From: Dipodascopsis uninucleata var. uninucleata
Taxonomy: Eukaryota; Ascomycota; Lipomycetes; Lipomycetales; Lipomycetaceae
Direction of reading: 5' to 3'
Length of the DNA: 64,000 nucleotides
NCBI GenBank assembly: GCA_030568195.1
Contig: JAJLTO010000020.1
Span: forward strand, 1 to 64,000
Of this stretch, positions 20,461-32,143 are shown piece by piece. Each line of letters opens with the position of its first letter. The first letter of the stretch is position 1. A program made the translations under genes and the position numbers. Under the pieces are notes generated by a model that saw nothing but the letters and a program-made list of their open reading frames with translations, was not told the origin of the DNA and did no database searches.

Positions 20461-21255
20461 ATGTCAACAATAGTATTACCGGGTGATCCGGTGGCTATAC
20501 CAGAGGTGGGTGATGGAAATGAACAGAATAGACCAATAATTCAGATAGGGCCGGGTATATTGCATATTCTTCCTGAAGATTTGATACCTGTGAGAGCAGG
20601 TAGTCTCGAGACAGTCACATCGAAGCGTAGACATGCTCGAGTTGCTGGCAAAACTACATCGGTGGCTACGATCTATGTAGAGTCTGCCAGAGGTAGATAT
20701 GTTCCGGCAATCCATGATTCCATCATTGGAACTGTATTAGGGCGTTTTGGAGATCTAGAGAAAGCATACTATAGGATAAGCCTACCGAGCTGTACAGCTC
20801 CGATTGGTATACTGTCTGCCAGCGCTTTTGCAAATGCTGGATCACGCAAAACAAGACCTAATCTAGTTCCAGGTACTACGGTATATGCCAGAATAAGTGC
20901 TATGTCTATAGCCCTTGGTGAACCAGAACTAGAATGTTTTGATGAGAGAACAGGAAAGGACGGCGGCTTTGGAGAATTAAAGGGTGGTATGATTGCAGAC
21001 GTATCCGTTGGAATGGCTCGGCGACTTTTGATCTCCTCTAATTCAAGTTCTCGAGGCTCAAGCGTTGTTGATGTGATAGGAAGATCTATCCCATTCGAAA
21101 TAGTCATAGGTAGAAATGGGCGAATATGGGTTGATGCAGGTTCTTGTCAGGCTACCGTTGCTGTCTTACGATCCATCCAGGAAACATCGGATATGACTAC
21201 TAGAGACATGGAACGCAAAGTAGCGAACATTCTTAAAAGCATACAAAAAGTGTAG
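20461..21255 (+). CDS. RRP40: RNA exosome cap subunit Rrp40 (EXOSC3)
   Basis: Rrp40 is one of three S1/KH cap proteins of the RNA exosome, guiding RNA into the core for 3'-5' decay and processing in nucleus and cytoplasm. The 264-residue protein (yeast 240, human 275) has no intron. The N-terminal domain begins IVLPGDPVAIP. An S1 domain lies at about 75-165 (YVPAIHDSIIGTVLGR, YARISAMSIALGEPELECFD). The C-terminal KH domain carries the family motif IPFEIVIGRNGRIWVDAG. Rrp4 is a relative, but the PELECFD signature and the IGRNGRIWV block fit Rrp40 better. Its 3' end converges with SEC21. Confidence 0.9.
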   Translation: MSTIVLPGDPVAIPEVGDGNEQNRPIIQIGPGILHILPEDLIPVRAGSLETVTSKRRHARVAGKTTSVATIYVESARGRYVPAIHDSIIGTVLGRFGDLEKAYYRISLPSCTAPIGILSASAFANAGSRKTRPNLVPGTTVYARISAMSIALGEPELECFDERTGKDGGFGELKGGMIADVSVGMARRLLISSNSSSRGSSVVDVIGRSIPFEIVIGRNGRIWVDAGSCQATVAVLRSIQETSDMTTRDMERKVANILKSIQKV

Positions 21256-21450
21256 AACCACGTAAAGTGTGCTGCCATTTTTTTTCGATAATATTAGAAT
21301 ATAGTCAGTGTATTATAATGTGAGAGATTCAAGGAATTTTAAGAAAACAAATAATAATAGCAGCATAAATTAAGCATTTATATCAATCAAAAAGAAGTAT
21401 GTGACATATCACTACATCACTTCAGCCCATAACATAAACATCCACTGAAC

Positions 21451-24436
21451 TTACGCAATCCCACCAGCAACAAGTTGTGATACCCGTTCATCCTCAGCAC
21501 GAGCAGAGATCTTCAGAGTAACACCAGTTTTAGCACTATAAGCCATTCTTACAAGAGCAGCAACCTTTTCACCGCTAAGAGTTCTAGCGAATAGCTTCAT
21601 AACATGTGTGGCACTTTCCAATGGTAATTCACTTCCCTCCAGTGGCTGCATGGACAACGTCTGCTGCACTGTTGAACATGCTTCTTGAAGACTGCTGATG
21701 CCTCCAAGCGCATAGGTTTCAGAATACTCATTTGACAGCTGGTCCCACATATGAGTGAAGCTTCCGACATATGTAGGAACCAAGAAATCACCAATAGCCA
21801 ATTCAAGATCTTCTACTTGATACTCATCTTCATAACCCTCTTCCTCAGGCTCATTTGTTGTTGGATCGATTTCTTTGCTAGTGAATCTGAGTACATTAGA
21901 GAAAATAGTTCCAGTATAAGCGTTCTCCTCACCATGCGGCCGAACAAAGGCAACATAAATAGTTCCAATAGACTCTTGTGCGAGTCTAGGAATAGAAATT
22001 ATAAACTCCTCATTGTACATAGCATTAGGATCTTCTTCATCACCACTTGGGGTTGAAATAACAGATACGTCTTCTAAAACAGTATCTGGCAACGTATTCT
22101 GAACATCAAACTGTAGAACTAAATGTTCCTTAAAAAGATGCTTTACGGCTGTAATGACATATTCCGTCTCCGACTCAGTTAATGGTACAGTACGTGTACT
22201 TCGAATAAGAGGACCAAATGGCTTGAATTCTGGAATAGTAGCTATTACAGCAGAATATTTCGTCGTAAGGTCTTCGCTAGCATCCACTGACTTCGCTGCA
22301 GAAACACCAGAAGATGGGCCCGAATGAGAACCAGAAACACCATCCATCGACGATCCAACCATGATAGGCATAGTAGACATAGTTTTAGCACGCAGCTGAT
22401 CTGCAGCAACCTGGTCTTTAGAAATCATAGGCACATTCGAGAAATCGAAAGAAGTTACAGCACCATCCAGTCCACTGGTGACATACATGATTAGCTGCTG
22501 CTCAAGCGAACCAAGAGATGGTACCATTTCAGGGGCAAGGTATTCCTTAGCCATAATCTTGTCTCCCATCAAACGAAGAGCCATTGCAGCTCTATCACGA
22601 ACTTCATCACTAGGATCATCAAGACATCGAGTCAGCAACACTTTAACGCTGTCCTGAACATTTGCATCATCGATTAACGCAAATTTTGACAACGCCGTAA
22701 CAGCCGCGGCTCTGACAATAGCATTCTCCAAAACAACCCGGTTATAGATATATCGGATGTATTTCGTAGGGTATGCAGTAGATGGTCCTTCTGTTCCAAG
22801 TAGGTGGAGAATTCTTACAGCTAGTTTTGTGAACTCGCAGTCCTCGATAAACTCACATAGGTAAGATAGCGCATCCTCTTTAGACTCTGGAACAAATTTA
22901 ATCAAATCGAACATAGCCTCAATAACTGCTCGCTTGAACTCATAACCACCTTCATCACGTAATGCTCCTGATAAAAAGGAAAGCATGGAAGATTGCTTCG
23001 AAGGAAACTTTAAGCATAAGCTACGGATTGCATCCACGACAATAATCTTAAATTCGTCGGATATGTCATTCATAAAACCAGTTATTTGCTTCATTAGTCG
23101 ATCAACACTAGCTTCATTACCTGTCTTAAGCAGAGTGGTGATAGCATAAGTAGCAATCGATCGATTTTGATCGTTGATAAGAGCTTCTATATCAATATTA
23201 CATGCGTTTACATTCTGAGGTCGTGTCATTGCAAATCTGTTCAAAATTCTAATCGCAGAGAAACGAGAAACAAATCTAGGAGAAGACAAGAATAGCTGCA
23301 AGACATTGATTGCAGGTGAAATCTCAGTATCAGAGGCATCTCGCATCTCAAGTATAGTTTTCGCAGCTTCGAAATTAACCATATCAGATTTGTGCTTGAG
23401 CCATCCTTCAAGAAGGGTGTAAAGTGGCTTTCGCATGTTCCTATCCTCGTCGATGACTCTGGCAACAAATCTAATCAACATGATGACAGCAGCTGGAGAT
23501 CGAAGCGAATTACCAGCATTTGCAAGCTGTTGGATCATTTTAATCAGTGCCATTCTGTCGTGCGACCTGAGTTGATATAACAACCCAAGAGCATGATACT
23601 GAGTCATGTAAGTTAGAGCAGGTCCACTAGAGCTTAGTGACCCAGATCCACCATAAGATATTGCCGGGAACATCTTTTGAGCAAGAACTGTTTCTTGTGT
23701 TTCATTCGTCCAACGTCTGACAACATCCTTCGAAACAGGTAATAAGTGATAGGAACTAATTAGAGCTGCGGATGACACTATTGGATGCTTGTCGACAATC
23801 GCAGTTTTAATCAGTCGCTCAATTGCTTGGATAGTAGATGACTAAAATAATGTTAATTAAATATCCAAGATTGTACCTGAAATCAGCCTTAAAATGTAAG
23901 AATCTAGGAGAATTATGCTGAGACGGATTGACAAATACACAGAGAAGTCCATCACAAGTTTAATAATACTCATATTACATCCCCAATCTTACAGGTTTGG
24001 ATTTACGGGCATATTATAAAAATGAATAAGCATAAGTACTTACATCAATAATTCTAGCCAGAGTTCGAATTGCGTTTGGTCGATAGACCACATCACTGCC
24101 AACCGCTGTATCTTTCATTATGGATGAAGTGACCATAATGACATCGTCTGCAGATGCCGCCAATTCTTTAATAACTAAATAAACCATTTGACGAAGTGCA
24201 ATATCTTTATGCTGAAACAATTTCGTGATAGAAAAAAACAGCTGTGTGGACTCCGCCCTCGCAAAAGTATCTCCAGTAGATAATAGATACGTCAGCTTCG
24301 TTAGCAAAACTCGACATCTTCTAGGCTGGATTGGTGACGCATTGAATCCAGATATACAGTCTTGAAATACGGTCATCTTATCCATCACAGCCCCTCCTGG
24401 TCCTGAATCCAGGTCCTCATTCTTTTTGTAGGACAT
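21451..24436 (-). CDS. SEC21: Coatomer (COPI) gamma subunit Sec21, two exons
   Basis: Gamma-COP is the large adaptor subunit of the COPI coat that returns vesicles from Golgi to ER. Exon 1 (24436-24044) starts MSYKKNEDLDSGPGGAVMDK, a typical gamma-COP N-terminus; the ATG is preferred to an upstream TTG in frame. The intron is 202 nt (24043-23842), long for this genome, with donor GTAAGT and acceptor TTTTAG. Exon 2 is 23841-21451. The total is 927 residues (yeast 935). The adaptin HEAT-repeat trunk covers about residues 20-560. A linker with Ser/Gly-rich sequence (SMDGVSGSHSGPSSG) leads to the two-part appendage domain that binds ArfGAP. The frame lacks stops and looks intact. Confidence 0.95.
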
Positions 24437-25667
24437 AGCACCCAAATTTCGCTTTATCGTTCCTCTTGTGTTTCAGTGAAGCTATATAAAAATGAATGCT
24501 ACTTAGTTGTGAACACCTCAGCTCAATCCGAAAATCCAGTCACTTGACTCCTAGAATCAATTCCTCGCTTCTATCAAGGAGTTATTCATTCAATGGATGG
24601 ACTGCTAGATTAGTCCTAATTCTTCTGCGACTTCCGTTCGGCTTCTAGGAAAAACAAAAATGGATTGAATCTCCTTAGGTTTGACAGTGGTTAAAAAAAA
24701 ACAAGACGTAGAAAAGGGCAGTAAGGAGGAAAGGGCTTTATTGAGACGAATAACCTGTCTGCAGCCAAAATCTGGCGTTGCAACAACAAAAATACTCCGT
24801 ACACCAGAAGCTTATTATTATTCTGAGATGTATACTGACTGACACGCAGTATAATTACAAACGAATAGAGGAGCCATACAATTCACATATTTCGATTCTC
24901 TAAGACCAGAAACTAAGAGCTACAGGCTAAATGATCACTGAAGAAAAAGCTAAAACAATGGATGTGTGTATATCTCTAGACACGAGTAGTAATAAGAAGT
25001 ATATATACATTATATACAGTTCTATAATACAGCTAATGTAATATATGAACCACCTAACAATATATTGTCCATTAAAATATGTGTATATTAATGTATCTAA
25101 AGTATATCTTATTCTTTTGATCGATCAGTAATCCAATCAGACTAAGAATTAAGTTCCACATATCAGTGTTGCAGTATCATATCTTTCAATATCACACTCA
25201 CCCCAGACCAACCATGGTAAGAAGCGATAGGAAACAATTTTTAAATAATTAGGAAAAACAACTAATTAAATCACTTAGAACCCAACTACCAGCCCCAAAA
25301 TTCGATCGCCAATACCTATGAATAGAATAGAATGTAGTGAAATAGTAAAGAAAAAGTACACAATCATGGAAAACAGGTTATGTAGTAGCTACGCCAGCGA
25401 AAAAAAAAATAATCGTACAAAACAACACAATGCAAAATAAGGGGAGAAGAAGAGGAAATAGAAGAAGAAATATACTAAAGAAGACAAAAACGCCAGTCAG
25501 CAAAATGTCAAAAAGGCAAAAGTGTTCAATAGAGAATATAAATTAAATGTGGTCACAAGCAAGACCATCCTAGCAACAATTCTCATCCAAACAAACTAGC
25601 TTGAAGTAGTCTATATATCAATTACGACCTCCTCCTGAACAAGAACCTGCCATAATATCTATACGGA
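24437..25667. other. Intergenic, SEC21 promoter and RING gene 3' region
   Basis: 1.2 kb with both neighbours on the minus strand. It is purine-rich and A-rich over about 25380-25560, reading as low-complexity sequence. I find no exon pair, tRNA or other RNA gene. Confidence 0.45.
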
Positions 25668-27109
25668 TTAAACATTGGAACTTCCCGTTCCAATGTCTGC
25701 TGAAGGCTGAAGTTGTGATGGAAAAATTGATAGTTCTTGGGATGCATCCGATGATTCCTCTTGAGCATCTAGCTCGGCATCAAGTGTACAATTCGAAGAT
25801 GATGCATTTTCCGCAGGATTCGTTGCATTAGAGGAATCATACAAATGATCACCATCATCCAGTTCTATAAGATTATCGTGCTCAATATTAAGTACCGCTG
25901 GTTCCTCACCGATAGAAGAACTACTCCCTTCCTCAGCTAGCATATGTTGTAAGTTAATATTATGATGAAAATGATGCAAACGTGACTCTTCCAAATCCGG
26001 ATCAGAACTTTCTGTAGCAGAAGACGATGCCAGGAGCGGAAGCTCCTCATTAGTACTAGTCACGTCACGCTTGCAGATAGGACAGGTTCGCTTGCGCAAT
26101 GTTAACCAAGGTGTTCTAATATAAAATAATCGTTAGTAGTGAAATATGATAAGAGTTATAATAAACGATTTCACACTTACATGCAGTTGGAATGAAACTC
26201 ATGACCACAAGGTAACTTCATAACCTGGCTTACGCCAGTAATATAGTCTTCTAAACAGATGACACATTCTGCAGATGAGCCCCATTCCTTCTCACGCCCT
26301 GTTTGCTCCTGTTCTCCACCCCAGATACGAGTTGGTAGATTTTCCACAAAAGCTTTAGGTGCACGATCTCTCATGCGCTTGTAGCGACGATGAAATATAA
26401 GAAGAGCATAAATGAGAGTCAATGACAGCAAAGGTGATACCAGCAAGAAAAGTAAAGTGTCCAAAACCGGCGATGATGGCTGAGAGGGAATTATTACGAT
26501 AGACTTCAATTTCATGATTTCCAAGTATGACGAGTGTGACACGAAGAAAGATGGAATGCTGACCTCATGAGTATTACCCTTTGCTGACATAGTCAAAAGT
26601 CCCCTTGTGGCACCAACATCTCCAACTATGACTGCCGCAGCTCCACTCTGTTGTAAATTGAGCACTTTCTGATAGAAAGAGCACTTTCCTCTTAACACTA
26701 CTGCAATCTTATTTTTCATGTCTTCTTTATCATTGCCACTTGTATTGTCATCACTCTCACTGCTTCCATTGGTACTCAACTTTGCGTCACGATGTTGAGT
26801 CATCAGCTCGCCATCATCGTAATCTTCTGTCGCACAACCGCGATCTCCGCTCACAACAAAAATCTCACCTGTAAAGACTGGTTGTGAATCCTGATCGCTA
26901 CCTTCGTCACTGCCATCACTTGATGGGATAGGTAGAGAGGGACCAAACGCCGCAGGACGAGCAGGGAACGTTAGATTCGTCTGAGGTGAGGTTATGACCA
27001 CGGAGAAAGGGACCAGAGATGATGATGGCGTTGATGACGAGAGAGACGCATAGATAAATAATAATCCAACCATAAACACTGCGGACAGTAATACCCCACG
27101 CGCCGACAT
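25668..27109 (-). CDS. PA-TM-RING E3 ubiquitin ligase, two exons
   Basis: Exon 1 (27109-26181) and exon 2 (26115-25668) join across a 65-nt intron (donor GTAAGT, acceptor ATATTAG) that splits the RING; the protein has 458 residues. Order of parts: signal peptide or anchor at 1-25 (LLSAVFMVGLLFIYASL); a protease-associated lumenal domain with AVVLRGKCSFYQKVLNLQQS and GAAAVIVGD; a membrane helix at about 218-240 (LLFLLVSPLLSLTLIYALLI); then a cytosolic RING-H2 with C-x2-C...CGHEFH-x2-C...CPIC, reading ECVICLEDY and KRTCPICKRDVTS. The tail is Ser/Asp/Glu-rich. Relatives include RNF13 and fungal Golgi, endosomal or vacuolar ligases that sort membrane proteins. The exact orthologue is not clear. 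Confidence 0.92.
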
Positions 27110-30100
27110 GTTGTTTGTAAATTTCTTCTTATGTTGTCTACGAGGTACTAGGAATCAGTCTCAATCTGCGACAAGACCAGTTTGATGGAAACGATTTCCC
27201 ACGTCGATTTGCCGAGGTAGCCTTTTTAAAATAAATCTATTAAAAACGAATGTTTTACTAGAACTTGCAAAAAATCCTTCCGTAATCGAAACCTCGTATA
27301 GATCGCTTTCTTTTCTGCTACGTTCTAAGGTAGCAAGGGTAGTTTCCAAATATCCGTCCTGAACCGTCCTGCTCAACAGAATCCGATAGAGTATTTCGCA
27401 AGAACACTCTCTTCGTATGAGAGTGTACGTACGTCTAAGTTAAATAGAAGTGTGTTTATGTCCGTCTGTAGTGACGTTACCAAAATATCATAGAACGCAA
27501 GAGCAACGCATATATATGTAACTGCGTATATCTATCTATATGATGTCTTTTCAGCTTTTCTTTGAAATGCTGGATTCGATAAAGAAATGATCAAATCAAG
27601 ATAAATGTAAGATATTGAATCAAAGCGTACGGCGATCACCAGTTAAAGATAAAAGATCTCTTTTCAAAAGAAAACTGTATGAGAGAGACTATTGTATTGC
27701 TTGCTTAATGGTAACGATGAGAAATTGCGAAAGACAAAAAATTGAGGAGACAATCTATGCACAAGTAACAAATTAACTAGAATAAATATTATATAATAAA
27801 GTGGTAAGAGTAGTAATAATAATAATAATTAAGGCAGTTTTCTCTCCTCTACGATCACAGCCACATAAGTCACGCGTTGTGAAGCTCTAGCCACATCTGG
27901 ATTTCTTACTGTTAGAAGAACCATTTAGAGTAAAATAGCACATCGAATTTTGCATTATATTAATTATTCCTCAATCAGTTGATATATCACTATAACTATT
28001 AAAATTTCTTTTTACAACTCTCCAAAGAGACCACAAGCTTTTAAGGTAGAATTAATACTATCTACAGGAGTTAATCAAGGGACTTGGCCGCTGTGTCACC
28101 CGGCAGGTCATTTTATCACTAAGATCGCCGTGCAGATGCGATCAAAATAAGACATGGAATGAAGAAGTGGTAACTAAAAGCTCACACGGGAGACCTACAG
28201 GCGGATATCTATTGCCATAAATAACTTTTAAGATGAATTAGCTAAAGAAGGAGTAATGATGCTGAAGAATTTTCGTTACCTGTAGATCCATATTGATAAA
28301 ACATATACCGCTTGACTTGACGGCCAGTCGCCAGTTAATATACCGAGAGAGCTCTGACAATCTATGCTAGATACAACATCTTCGGTCAGAATAAAGTAAC
28401 CGAACAACGTCCACTCATTATGAAACGATTCTAGTGCAATTATTACACGTGACATCATGCCTTGCCTACCAAGAATACGTGGTCTTCGTCTGACATGCCT
28501 TTATCTGACTGCAGACAACTCTCCGGCATCAGCACAAGAACTCTTGAGTTCCTGATGTATTCGTGACGTGAATATAATCATGCCGTCAAGCTATAATATG
28601 TACTTGTTGCCAATACTTGTACTGCTCATAAGCTGAGAGATGCATACTACATGAACTAGCCTGATTTACGTGTTGGTCATTACTATCACAGTCCCTATCT
28701 TCGTTAGTAAACATGTGATAATAACCTGTACACTCATCTAGAGTCTTGTTAACGGATCGCGGAACTACAGCATCTTTCTTATATGGATCTCATTGGGTAA
28801 TCACTCTGTCTTGCTGTGTCAACTATCTGCTCAGGTGACTCATCTGTTGCCAAATTCAATACCTCTTCATCGCATGTCACCAATATAGCGGAAAATCTCA
28901 TTCCAATTGTCAACATAATGCGGTCCATATCCACTTAAATTTACTGCTCGCCAACTCCGTTGTGCCCATGCCATCCTCCCTACAAAAATAGAGAATGTTG
29001 AGTTCACTTAGGCTGAACATATACGACTGTTTAGTTAATCCTATACAATCATGAACACCAAATTGCCTTTCCACTGACATCATCTAAATTGCCGCTATTG
29101 TGTTCTTAACGTTTACAACCGAATAGATGATGACATCAGAGCCAGCGCGAAATGCTTACCGACTATGCTTGACATTATCAATACTATCCTAAATGAATTA
29201 TTTAATACTGATCCTCGTATAACAATAAATCACCGAACTTCCATTAAAATGTTGAAAGCCAAAAATAATATAATTCGTTAATATTCTTGTTTCTTCCTTT
29301 TAAAGTTAGAATACTTTGATTTTTATGTTGCTAAGCTTAGAATAATGTGTTGAAAGCATAACCCTTCAAATCGATTGGGCAGTATGCCAGGTACCGCGTA
29401 CAGCGCAAGAAATGCTGAGTTGAACATGATTTCTTGTCGCCCTACAGGTAGATTTCACTGTAAAAAAATGAGAAATTAATGTCTGGTGTGCATGCTACTG
29501 ATTAACTATGAACAGATACTCAGAACAAAGACAGCAACATTCGGTGCAAGATAGGCTGTTCTTTGACTAAAGAGTGCGATCGACCAATAGAACTTTCAGC
29601 AGCATAAAGCATAGTTCTCTAGTAAATAAGCGAGTGCTGATAGTAAATAATACGTAATGAATAGATGGGTACTAAGTTAATATGCTCCCGTATGATCCCG
29701 CCTGGATGTGGAAACCTTTTTCTGCGTTCAGTACGTCAATAACGTCTGTTAGTGCATCAACAAAACGGGATGCTCATAATGCCAAATATTACTAATTCCA
29801 CGCTATAAATACATTCAATTACTTCTTATTAATTCTATTTCAAATTTCTAGTTTCATATGAGTTGTCTATTGAGGTTGACGTAAGATCTGAATCGCAAGA
29901 TAACCTCCAGATTTTGTTGTGGCATAACAAGACTATATTAGGGCACAGGAAGAGGCAAATGAAATGTAATTATTTGTATTGTGAACTTTAATATATTACT
30001 TATTGCATATATTGCGTATATATTATACTTAATATAGATTTAGACGTGCTTATTCGGATTAATTCGTAGGCAGGATATACCACAGCCTAGTTTCGTTTAC

Positions 30101-30931
30101 ACATATCTTGTGACGTGCCAGCAATACGAATAATATGTAAATATTACTCCTCTAGTACCATTTACAGCGTCATATACATTGATTAAGAAGTGTGCTTGTC
30201 TTTAATCTTGTATAGATAACTAATAAATATAAATCAAAAATGCGAGAAGTGGTAGACCATGTGTCGAAACGCCGTGTCAGAGAGTATACTCTCCAGTTCG
30301 AATATAAGTCTTTGGTGACTGTGGAGGCAGACGTCATTTGAATTTGTCTATATTTTTAACTCCCATAGAATACTAATCTGTAGAATTCGCCCAAAAGTAG
30401 TATATAGAATTTGAAACTGCTTATATGAAGTATACAGCTAAACAGGACTGTAGCTCCTTGGCATTTCTCTATCACTCCTGAAATGATCACGAGAGTAGAG
30501 AAAGACCCGTACATGGATCAAACAGAGCATGACAAAAAACTCTGTATCAGGTTTTTATATTGCTAAGTTTACAAATAGCAAATTCAGAATATATAATGCA
30601 GATATGCAGCGTATAATAGTATACGCCGCGTCCACAGGTATATTTATAGATAAGATGAGTTGGTAGCTTTTGAAACGTCCAGAAACTAGCAAACATCTGC
30701 TATCAAACCATCACCATGCATTATACGTGGCTAGATAAATTTTTACGATAGCACGTAACATAACGAGGAAATAAATCAATTAATTGAAGGATAATAGATA
30801 CATAAGCGTTGTTCACTTCTCTTGAAGTCAGTATATGGTGTTAATGCACGATGTACTGGCCATTTAATGATGGCAACTGTCTTTTTCTTTTCCTTAGATA
30901 AAATACAAGAAAAACATATCAAGAGCAGTAA
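27110..30931. other. Gene-poor 3.8-kb region with possible coding relics
   Basis: No intact gene is recognised between the RING gene start and the ARPC4 stop, although I looked for exon-like segments as in ARPC4. Items seen: an (AAT)n run at 27814-27829; a minus-strand 60-codon frame at 28276-28458; a 35-codon minus-strand frame at 28867-28974 (MAWAQRSWRAVNL...) that looks protein-like; a TATAAATA near 29803 with no convincing gene after it; and a 14-base palindrome GAGAGTATACTCTC near 30282. This could be a long RING-gene promoter plus decayed sequence. An undetected noncoding RNA gene is possible. Confidence 0.4.
27814..27829. repeat. (AAT)n microsatellite
   Basis: About five AAT units in the gene-poor region. 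Simple sequence, no function inferred. Confidence 0.6.
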
Positions 30932-31803
30932 TTACATAGTGGTAAGGAAGGCTTCTGCCACATAACGAGCACGGGCATTCAAAAATAATTTCATTTCAGA
31001 AATTTCCTTGTCTACTTCCTCCATGAACTAAACATTATATTTGGTTAGCTAAAGCCAGTACTCTTTTCAATTCAATTGCTAAAACAGTAAATCAGTTTTG
31101 CCCTTACTTGAATGATAAAATCGACGAGCTTATGCTTTAGCATTTGCTCGGTATGGACGTTTGTGATCAAAAATGAAATGTCATAGTTCTGTTAAACAGG
31201 TTAGTAATTTGAACACATCACAGGATCTTTCGCATATTAAACGATATAAGCTTCTTACTTTAACGGGTTTTCTTCTTAAAATCATGAATGCTTCCGCTCG
31301 TCCTGTTAAGAATCGGGTAAATTTATGGACGAGTAAATGCTCAATTTCATCTGCCTGCTTGATCTTGATGCTGACTCGAACTGAATTGATGCTAGGCTCA
31401 ATTAGAACTTTTTCGTTTTCGTTTCTAGAGATAATCATAGGATTCAGAAGGACTTCGGGAGATGTTCTGCAATAATTATTTTCTATCTTAGTAACGAAAG
31501 TATATTTGTAGTGATCATGCATTTGTATTCACTTACTGTGCTTCAATTTCTGGTCGGTTGTGTCGTTCTACCTGCTGCGATGCAAAATTCTCGAGACATA
31601 TTGCTGCAGTCAGGGAGCTTCGTACGCAATCGAGATATGGCTTGAGTGATTGCGACTATGATCGTTATCATCGTCAGCATTTAGCATTATGCATGATAGT
31701 GTCTCTGGCTTTACAATTCAACCTGTTATGTTGACTCTCCTAGTCATTTTCCCCTCAATCCATTGTATTACATCTTCATATCACTAGACATAAAACTTAC
31801 CAT
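30932..31803 (-). CDS. ARPC4: Arp2/3 complex 20-kDa subunit ARPC4, five exons
   Basis: ARPC4 (yeast Arc19) is a core subunit of the Arp2/3 complex that nucleates branched actin at endocytic patches. Exons on the minus strand are 31803-31801 (the ATG alone), 31655-31537, 31466-31259, 31188-31108 and 31027-30932; introns are 145, 70, 70 and 80 nt. Phases match throughout and the product has 168 residues, exactly the human length. Exon 2 gives [20 protein letters not shown] and [19 protein letters not shown]. Exon 3 has [37 protein letters not shown] and ILRRKPVK. Exons 4-5 have [15 protein letters not shown] and [20 protein letters not shown]. The start relies on an ATG directly followed by a perfect GTAAGT donor; yeast ARC19 likewise begins MSQSLRPYL. 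Confidence 0.95.
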
Positions 31804-32143
31804 TTTGCTGTCTCTTTATATCTATCCAAGTACGTTACAAACGTATATTCTGCTTATCGGCAACTTTTCAGTTGTCTACGTGTTTAGAAGCTCTAAAGTA
31901 TCTCTAAATCCCGTCTTTTCCTCACCTTGTACTTACGATGCTGTAGCACATTTATACCCTAATCAACAATAATAACAATAATAATAATAACAGTAACCAA
32001 CGTCTCGCGCTGTCGCCATCGAGACTACTTACTATAAACGAGAAATCAGTAGTACAGCTGATAATTGTGCTTAAGAGACATATCTACTCGCATAACTATC
32101 ATCGGATATCTTTAATTGGATTAACAGAGAGTGAAATATAAAG
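31804..32143. promoter_or_regulatory. Divergent promoter region, ARPC4 / UBP6
   Basis: 340 bases between the two starts. A minus-strand TATAAAG lies only about 12 bases before the ARPC4 ATG, too near for a normal TATA box. An AAT/AAC-rich simple repeat sits at 31965-31990. Confidence 0.4.
31965..31990. repeat. Imperfect (AAT/AAC)n microsatellite
   Basis: About eight trinucleotide units, AAT interrupted by AAC, in the ARPC4/UBP6 promoter region. Confidence 0.55.

Noticed and set aside
28867-28974. Firm call of a Gag relic for the MAWAQRSW frame
   Set aside because: Resemblance is confined to a few residues and no flanking repeats or other element parts are visible; kept only as an unexplained scrap.
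30236-30310. tRNA-like stretch with GTTCGAAT and a palindromic arm
   Set aside because: The five bases on either side of TTCGAAT do not pair and no acceptor stem forms, so it is not a tRNA.
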